Shown in pieces: positions 6,160 through 11,019 of a stretch of DNA of 11,019 bases. The notes beneath the pieces are model-generated. The model was not told the DNA's origin, made no database searches, and saw only the letters and a program-made list of their open reading frames with translations. The stretch covers positions 1-11,019 of the forward strand of contig CALFOA010000201.1 in assembly GCA_937919795.1 (NCBI GenBank), in the 5' to 3' direction. Each line of letters opens with the position of its first letter. Position 1 is the first letter of the stretch. This DNA comes from an uncultured Neisseria sp. GTDB lineage: Bacteria > Pseudomonadota > Gammaproteobacteria > Burkholderiales > Neisseriaceae. Made by a program: the position numbers and the translations under genes.

Positions 6160-7356
6160 TTACAGATCCAACAACAAACGCGCCGGGTCTTCCAACAGGT
6201 CTTTAATGGTTACCAGTGTCAGCACCGCTTCGCGGCCATCAATGATGCGGTGGTCGTAAGACAGCGCCAGATACATCATCGGGCGCACCACTACTTGACC
6301 GTTTTCAACTACCGCGCGCTCTTTGGTAGCGTGCATGCCCAGAATGGCTGATTGCGGCGGGTTGATAATGGGGGTAGACATCATCGAGCCGAAAGTACCG
6401 CCGTTGGTGATACTGAAGGTACCGCCGGTTAAGTCTTCCAAAGAGATTTTGCCGTCTTTGGCTTTAGCAGCGTAATCCATAATCGCTTTTTCGATGTCGG
6501 CAATGCTCATTTGGTCGGCATCACGCAGAATCGGAACCACTAAGCCGCGCGGGCTGCCGATGGCGATACCGATATCGAAGTAACCGTGATAGACGATGTC
6601 TTTGCCGTCAACCGAAGCATTCACCACCGGATATTTTTTCAGCGCAGCCACAGCGGCTTTAACAAAGAACGACATAAAGCCCAGTTTCACACCGTGCTCT
6701 TTCTCGAATTTTTCTTTGTATTTGTTACGCAAATCCATCACCGGCTTCATGTTCACTTCATTGAAGGTAGTCAGGATGGCGTTTTCTTGTTGCGAAGCCA
6801 GCAGACGCTCGGCTACACGGGCACGCAGGCGGCTCATCGGCACGCGCTGTTCAGGGCGATCACCCAAAGGCAGCGGTGCAGCAGGCGCCGCAGCTTTAGC
6901 GGCAGCTGGGCTGGCGTTTTGTACGTCTTCTTTCAAAACGCGACCATCGCGGCCGGAACCTTGTACGCTGTTGATGTCCACGCCTTTTTCAGCAGCCAAT
7001 TTAGCGGCAGCAGGCATAGCCACACCGGCTTGGCTATTGCTGGCAGCAGCCGGGGCAGCGGCAGGTGCGGCAGCAGCAGGTGCTGCTTCGGCGGCAGGTG
7101 CAGAAGCGCTGGCGGCAGCTTCGGTATCGATTTTAGCCAGCAATTGCTGAGATTCCACTACTTCGCCGTCTTGAATCAGAATTTCCACCAACACACCGGC
7201 TTGCGGCGCGGGCACTTCCAGCACCACTTTATCGGTTTCGATGTCGATCAACACTTCGTCGCGAGCCACGGCTTCACCGACTTTTTTATGCCAAGAAAGC
7301 AGAGTGCCTTCAGATACGCTCTCCGCAAATACCGGTACTTTTACTTCAACAATCAT
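6160..7356 (-). CDS. sucB: dihydrolipoyllysine-residue succinyltransferase (E2 of 2-oxoglutarate dehydrogenase)
   Basis: E2 carries the succinyl group on a swinging lipoyl arm, transfers it to CoA, and forms the core of the complex. The 398-residue chain has one N-terminal lipoyl domain with Lys43 in ETDKV as the lipoylated residue. A flexible Ala/Pro linker (about 80-107) is followed by the peripheral-subunit binding domain (about 114-146, [20 protein letters not shown]) that docks E1/E3. A second Ala/Pro linker leads into the catalytic domain, which ends with His369 and Asp373 in [10 protein letters not shown] start at the ATG at 7356, with GGAG seven bases before it. A TTG at 7368 is in frame but overlaps that ribosome site, so it is unlikely to be used. 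It lies 69 bases after sucA in the same direction and is surely co-transcribed with it. Confidence 0.97.
   Translation of the reverse strand: MIVEVKVPVFAESVSEGTLLSWHKKVGEAVARDEVLIDIETDKVVLEVPAPQAGVLVEILIQDGEVVESQQLLAKIDTEAAASASAPAAEAAPAAAAPAAAPAAASNSQAGVAMPAAAKLAAEKGVDINSVQGSGRDGRVLKEDVQNASPAAAKAAAPAAPLPLGDRPEQRVPMSRLRARVAERLLASQQENAILTTFNEVNMKPVMDLRNKYKEKFEKEHGVKLGFMSFFVKAAVAALKKYPVVNASVDGKDIVYHGYFDIGIAIGSPRGLVVPILRDADQMSIADIEKAIMDYAAKAKDGKISLEDLTGGTFSITNGGTFGSMMSTPIINPPQSAILGMHATKERAVVENGQVVVRPMMYLALSYDHRIIDGREAVLTLVTIKDLLEDPARLLLDL
7039..7119 (-). repeat. low-complexity GC-rich tract coding the SucB Ala/Pro linker
   Basis: Repeated GCAGC/GGTGC-type codons encode the alanine-proline linker between lipoyl and binding domains. 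Such tracts slip easily and vary in length between strains. The reading frame is intact here. Confidence 0.6.
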
Positions 7357-7380
7357 TTTTTTCTCCAAATACTATGAATA

Positions 7381-7416
7381 TCGGCTGCTTGAAGAGTAAG
7401 TTTTCCAAACAGCCGA
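7381..7416 (-). other. intercistronic inverted repeat between sucA and sucB
   Basis: TCGGCTG (7381-7387) pairs with CAGCCGA (7410-7416) across a 22-base loop, starting about ten bases after the sucA stop. The loop is long and no T-run follows, so it is unlikely to stop transcription. It may tune mRNA stability. Confidence 0.35.
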
Positions 7417-7425
7417 AAAGGTGTG

Positions 7426-10260
7426 TTAGTTAAGGGTTAAAGCGTCGTCAATCAACTGTTTCAGTTGGGCAACGTGTTTGCTCATATAACCGACGGCAGG
7501 CGAAGCACTGCTTGGGCGACCGGCAAAGGATACGGTTTGTCCTGATTTGCTCATCTGCTCCAAACGGTGGCGGGTTTGATACCACGCACCTTGGTTTTTC
7601 GGCTCTTCCTGAGTCCAAACGATTTCTTTGGCATTCGGATATTTAGCCAACTCGGCTTCCGCTTCGGCATACGGGAAGGGATAGAGCTGCTCAACGCGAA
7701 CAATCGCAACATCATCAGCCAAACCACGCTCCTGACGGGCTTTATCCAAATCATAGTAAACTTGGCCGGAACACATCACCACGCGTTTCACGCTGCCATT
7801 ATCCTTGCGTTCAGCAGTATCACCGATTACCGGGCGGAAAGTGCTGCCTTCGGTAAAGTTGGCCAGCGGGCTCATGGAATCTTTAAAGCGCAACAGGCGT
7901 TTCGACATAAAGATAACCAGCGGCTTACGATAAGAACGCAGAGCTTGGCGACGCAGAATATGGAACATTTGCGAAGCTTCGGAAGGCATCACAATCTGCA
8001 TATTCTCTTCGGAACACAGTTGCAACCAACGCTCCAAACGGGCAGATGAGTGTTCCGGGCCTTGCCCGTCGTAACCGTGCGGCAGAATGGTAGTGAGACC
8101 GCACAGGCGACCCCATTTGGTTTCGCCAGAAGAGATAAACTGGTCAATCACGACTTGGGCGCCATTGGCGAAGTCACCAAACTGGGCTTCCCAAATCACC
8201 AATTTGTCGGGCGCAGAGCAGGCAAAACCATACTCATAAGCCATTACCGCCTCTTCGTTCAGAATAGAGTCGATCACCACAAAATCGGCCTGATGTTCGC
8301 TCATATGTTTCAGCGGTATATAAGCACCTTGGTCAAATTTCTCACGGTTTTGGTCATGCAATACGGCATGACGGTGTGAGAAAGTACCGCGACCGGAATC
8401 TTCACCGGAAATACGCACGGCAGTACCGTTAGTCACCAAGCTTGCATAGGCGATGGTTTCGGCCATACCCCAGTCAATCGCTTGCTCACCAGCAGCCATG
8501 GCTTTGCGGCCTTCCAACATTTTCTTAACAGTCGGATGGATATTAAAGCCTTCCGGGGCGGAAGTGAATTTATCAGCCAAGCGCTTAATATCAGCTGCAG
8601 GCAAACCACTTTCTACTGCTTCGCGCCAATCTTGGCCGGCATATTTAGACCAATCGACACGGTGTTTACTTTCATAATCGGTTAAACGGGTTTGCTCAAC
8701 ATGTTCACCTTTATCCAAGGCATTGCGATAAGATTGAATGTAACCTTCCGCATCTTCTGCTTTAATCACACCTTCTGCGATCAGTTTATCGGCAAAAATA
8801 GCGCGGGTACCCGGATGCTTGGATACAGCTTTATACATCATCGGCTGAGTCAAAGAAGGATCATCACCCTCGTTATGGCCGAGCTTACGGTAACATACAA
8901 CGTCGATCACCACGTCTTTCTGGAATTCCTTACGGTAGTCCAGCGCAGCCTGCACCACATAGCAAACGGCTTCAGGATCATCACCGTTCACATGGAATAT
9001 CGGCGCTTCCACCATTTTGGCAATATCGGTACAGTAAGTAGTCGAACGAGTATCGCGCACGTCAGAAGTGGTAAAACCAATCTGGTTGTTGATCACCATG
9101 TGGATGGTACCGCCGGTGGTATAACCGCGGGTTTTCGACATATTGAAAGTCGCTTGGTTAACACCCAAGCCAATAAAAGCTGAATCACCGTGAATCAATA
9201 CCGGCAACACTTGCGCGCGACCATCCGAACCACGACGGCGTTGCTTGGCTCGTACAGAACCTTCTACTACCGGATTGACAATTTCCAAGTGAGAAGGGTT
9301 AAACGCCAAAGTAACATGCATCGGACCATTTGGGGTCGAGATATCGGAGTTGAAACCCATATGATATTTTACGTCGCCACTCGGCAGTTTCACCTCGGCC
9401 TTGCCCTCAAATTCGGCAAACAAATCACGCGGTAATTTACCCAAAGTGTTGACCAATACGTTTAAGCGGCCGCGGTGCGCCATGCCAATAATCACTTCTT
9501 CTACACCATCTTTACCGGCATTTTGAATCAGGTAGTTCAAACCGGCAATCGCACTTTCGCCACCCTCTACCGAGAAGCGTTTCTGACCGACATACTTGGT
9601 GTGCAGATAACGCTCAAGCGTTTCAGCGGCAGTAACTTGTTGCAATAAATCACGTTTTGCTTCCGCACTGAATTTAGGCGTAGATAAATCGCGTTCAAAA
9701 TAATTACGAATCCAACGGCGTTCGTGACTATCGGGAATATACATATATTCAATACCGATATTGCCGCAATACGTTTGTTTCAGTTTGCTGATAATTTCAG
9801 ATAAGGGAAGTTTATCAGCGGTATTGGCAAAGTCACCCTCGCCCACACTGAATTTGAGCGCCATATCGGCATCGCTCAAGCCATGGTACGCAGGATCCAA
9901 TGCTTCCACATGAACTGAGGGTTTGCGTTTCAAAGGATCCAGATTGGCTGCGCCCGAACCTTGAATACGGTAGGCCGACATTAAACGCAATACACTTACC
10001 TGCTTCTTCAGCATATGCTCATCAATAGCACCAGCGGCAGCAGTTGTGCGGCTTTTTGCCAAATTGGCAAAAGATTCCTGAATCGGGCGGTGTGCCACAT
10101 CGCGATCAACCGCACCCGGTTGCAACACCAGCTCGGAGAAATATTGCTTCCAATGCTCATCCACTGAATTGGGATCATTTAAATAATTTTCGTACAACTC
10201 CTCAATATAAGGAGCGTTCGAACCGAATAAATAAGAGAAACCTTGTTGTTCGTCCATCAT
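7426..10260 (-). CDS. sucA: 2-oxoglutarate dehydrogenase E1 component
   Basis: This thiamine-diphosphate enzyme decarboxylates 2-oxoglutarate and hands the succinyl unit to the E2 lipoyl arm, the rate-setting TCA step. The 944-residue length is close to E. coli SucA (933). The N-terminal helix region (SYLFGSNAPYIEELYENYLNDP, residues 9-30) is the family segment thought to bind E2. The active-site and ThDP/Mg motifs are in order: HRGRLNVLVN (262-271), HGDSAF (357-362), NNQIGFTT (391-398), and the GDDPEA...GHNEGDDPS metal/diphosphate region (426-469). A C-terminal transketolase-like half follows (EDSGRGTFSHRHAVLHD and QEEPKNQGAW). Two ATGs open the frame; AGGG eight bases before the first favours it. 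It is downstream of gltA by about 160 bases, behind the gltA terminator, so it probably has its own promoter. Confidence 0.98.
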   Translation of the reverse strand: MMDEQQGFSYLFGSNAPYIEELYENYLNDPNSVDEHWKQYFSELVLQPGAVDRDVAHRPIQESFANLAKSRTTAAAGAIDEHMLKKQVSVLRLMSAYRIQGSGAANLDPLKRKPSVHVEALDPAYHGLSDADMALKFSVGEGDFANTADKLPLSEIISKLKQTYCGNIGIEYMYIPDSHERRWIRNYFERDLSTPKFSAEAKRDLLQQVTAAETLERYLHTKYVGQKRFSVEGGESAIAGLNYLIQNAGKDGVEEVIIGMAHRGRLNVLVNTLGKLPRDLFAEFEGKAEVKLPSGDVKYHMGFNSDISTPNGPMHVTLAFNPSHLEIVNPVVEGSVRAKQRRRGSDGRAQVLPVLIHGDSAFIGLGVNQATFNMSKTRGYTTGGTIHMVINNQIGFTTSDVRDTRSTTYCTDIAKMVEAPIFHVNGDDPEAVCYVVQAALDYRKEFQKDVVIDVVCYRKLGHNEGDDPSLTQPMMYKAVSKHPGTRAIFADKLIAEGVIKAEDAEGYIQSYRNALDKGEHVEQTRLTDYESKHRVDWSKYAGQDWREAVESGLPAADIKRLADKFTSAPEGFNIHPTVKKMLEGRKAMAAGEQAIDWGMAETIAYASLVTNGTAVRISGEDSGRGTFSHRHAVLHDQNREKFDQGAYIPLKHMSEHQADFVVIDSILNEEAVMAYEYGFACSAPDKLVIWEAQFGDFANGAQVVIDQFISSGETKWGRLCGLTTILPHGYDGQGPEHSSARLERWLQLCSEENMQIVMPSEASQMFHILRRQALRSYRKPLVIFMSKRLLRFKDSMSPLANFTEGSTFRPVIGDTAERKDNGSVKRVVMCSGQVYYDLDKARQERGLADDVAIVRVEQLYPFPYAEAEAELAKYPNAKEIVWTQEEPKNQGAWYQTRHRLEQMSKSGQTVSFAGRPSSASPAVGYMSKHVAQLKQLIDDALTLN

Positions 10261-10301
10261 GACGTATACCCTAGAAATGAAATAAAGGCAGAAAGTGGCG
10301 T

Positions 10302-10332
10302 ATATTAATTACATAATCATAATATGTATCAA
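10302..10332 (-). promoter_or_regulatory. possible sucA promoter with an AT-rich dyad
   Basis: The only AT-rich stretch between the gltA terminator and sucA holds, on the minus strand, TTGATA (10327-10332) and TAATAT (10302-10307), 19 bases apart. An alternative -10, TATGAT, is at 10316-10321. A small inverted repeat, TACATA (10310-10315) with TATGTA (10323-10328), lies between them and could be a protein-binding site. The exact promoter is uncertain. Confidence 0.3.
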
Positions 10333-10371
10333 TAGCACCCCTATTCTACCCTCTTGTTCAATCATTTGGTT

Positions 10372-10407
10372 GATTTTTCAGACAGGCATACGCTTGCCTG
10401 AAAAATC
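10372..10407 (-). terminator. gltA terminator built from one intact and one shortened DUS
   Basis: An intact uptake sequence (10377-10388, minus orientation) faces TGCCTGAA (10395-10402), which is the uptake word minus four bases. With flanking GATTTTT/AAAAATC the two pair into a long stem with a four-base bulge, 17 bases after the gltA stop. It should terminate gltA transcripts before sucA. Confidence 0.7.
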
Positions 10408-10423
10408 TACTACCAAATAATTA

Positions 10424-11019
10424 TTAACGCTTGTCAACCGGCAGATAATCTCGACGCGGAGCACCTGTATACAATTGACGCGGGCGACCGATTTTTTGAC
10501 CCGGATCGCTGATCATCTCGTGCCAATGTGAAATCCAGCCAACGGTACGCGCCAGCGCAAAGATCACGGTAAACATAGAAACCGGAATCCCCAGTGCAGA
10601 CAACACAATACCTGAGTAGAAATCTACGTTCGGATACAGTTTTTTCTCAATGAAGTACGGGTCGTTCAATGCAATGCGTTCCAACTCCATTGCCAGCTTA
10701 AATTGCGGATCGTTTTCCAAGCCCAATTCACGCAACACTTCATCACAAGTTTTTTTCATGATAGCCGCGCGCGGATCCATGTTTTTGTAAACGCGGTGTC
10801 CAAAGCCCATCAGGCGGTATTTCTTGGCTTTCACGCCTTCCATGAATTCGGCCACATTGGAAACATCACCGATTTCATCCAGCATTTTCAGCACGGCTTC
10901 ATTGGCACCACCGTGAGACGGGCCCCACAGGCTGGCAATACCGGCAGCAATACAGGCAAACGGGTTAGCACCTGAAGAACCAGCCAAGCGTACGGTAGAA
11001 GTAGAAGCGTTTTGTTCAT
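10424..11019 (-). CDS. gltA: citrate synthase, C-terminal part (cut by window edge)
   Basis: This enzyme condenses acetyl-CoA with oxaloacetate to citrate, the entry step of the TCA cycle. The window holds the last 197 codons of a protein normally about 430 long, beginning [16 protein letters not shown]. The frame runs open to the right edge; the true start is outside. All three catalytic residues are present: the His in [10 protein letters not shown], the His in GFGHRVYKN, and the Asp in NVDFYSGI (His264, His305 and Asp362 in E. coli GltA). The C-terminus [20 protein letters not shown] is typical of the type II bacterial enzyme, whose hexameric members are often inhibited by NADH. A DUS-based terminator follows the stop codon, then sucA in the same direction. 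Confidence 0.97.
   Translation of the reverse strand, partial: EQNASTSTVRLAGSSGANPFACIAAGIASLWGPSHGGANEAVLKMLDEIGDVSNVAEFMEGVKAKKYRLMGFGHRVYKNMDPRAAIMKKTCDEVLRELGLENDPQFKLAMELERIALNDPYFIEKKLYPNVDFYSGIVLSALGIPVSMFTVIFALARTVGWISHWHEMISDPGQKIGRPRQLYTGAPRRDYLPVDKR

Noticed and set aside
7357..7368. An earlier TTG start adding four residues to SucB
   Set aside because: The TTG overlaps the GGAG ribosome site that serves the ATG at 7356, and family members begin at the ATG.
6586..7377. A 263-codon plus-strand frame opposite sucB
   Set aside because: It is antisense to the well-supported sucB, and its His/Phe/Arg/Gly-rich translation matches no protein pattern.
10310..10332. A full FNR box upstream of sucA
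   Set aside because: Only the TTGAT half is present; the matching ATCAA at the required four-base spacing is absent.
10424..10987. Treating the gltA fragment as a complete 187-residue protein starting at 10987
   Set aside because: That codon is an internal TTG leucine. Citrate synthase homology ([10 protein letters not shown]) continues without a break to the window edge.

Overview
The window comes from a member of the Neisseriaceae. The clearest sign is a 12-base word, TGCCTGTCTGAA, present in seven exact copies (counting both strands) and one one-base variant, all between genes and often in facing pairs that form hairpins. This is a DNA uptake sequence (DUS). Its spelling differs from the meningococcal and gonococcal ATGCCGTCTGAA and, from memory, matches the dialect described for Neisseria wadsworthii. 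The gene order gltA-sucA-sucB-lpdA and the protein sequences also fit Neisseria or a close relative.

Layout, left to right. A 362-codon protein of unknown function (minus strand) has a recognisable promoter and Shine-Dalgarno (SD) site. Next is a CueR-like MerR-family regulator (minus), separated by about 260 bases from a divergent electron-transfer-flavoprotein:ubiquinone oxidoreductase (ETF-QO, plus). That gap holds a DUS-pair hairpin and a MerR-type dyad. After a short gap with a REP-like hairpin comes a small YaeR-type glyoxalase-fold metalloprotein (plus). It converges on lpdA across a DUS-rich double-terminator region.

The right-hand 6.7 kb is a TCA-cycle block, all on the minus strand and so transcribed right to left: gltA (3' part only, cut by the window edge), sucA, sucB, a small lipoprotein gene, and lpdA. 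SucA (E1), SucB (E2) and Lpd (E3) make the 2-oxoglutarate dehydrogenase complex, which acts two steps after citrate synthase (GltA). Hairpins after gltA, after sucB and after lpdA suggest that the block is divided into transcription units. The lipoprotein gene between sucB and lpdA is the only member with no metabolic role that I can see.

Most of the window is ordinary core metabolism, and I do not see a convincing new multi-gene system. The points most worth a second look are the CueR-like protein with arginine where serine normally sits beside the copper site, the DUS hairpin placed between the regulator's probable promoter and its start codon, the possible sharing of the regulator's operator with the ETF-QO promoter, the uptake sequence that doubles as the SD region of the glyoxalase gene, and the small lipoprotein inside the TCA block.
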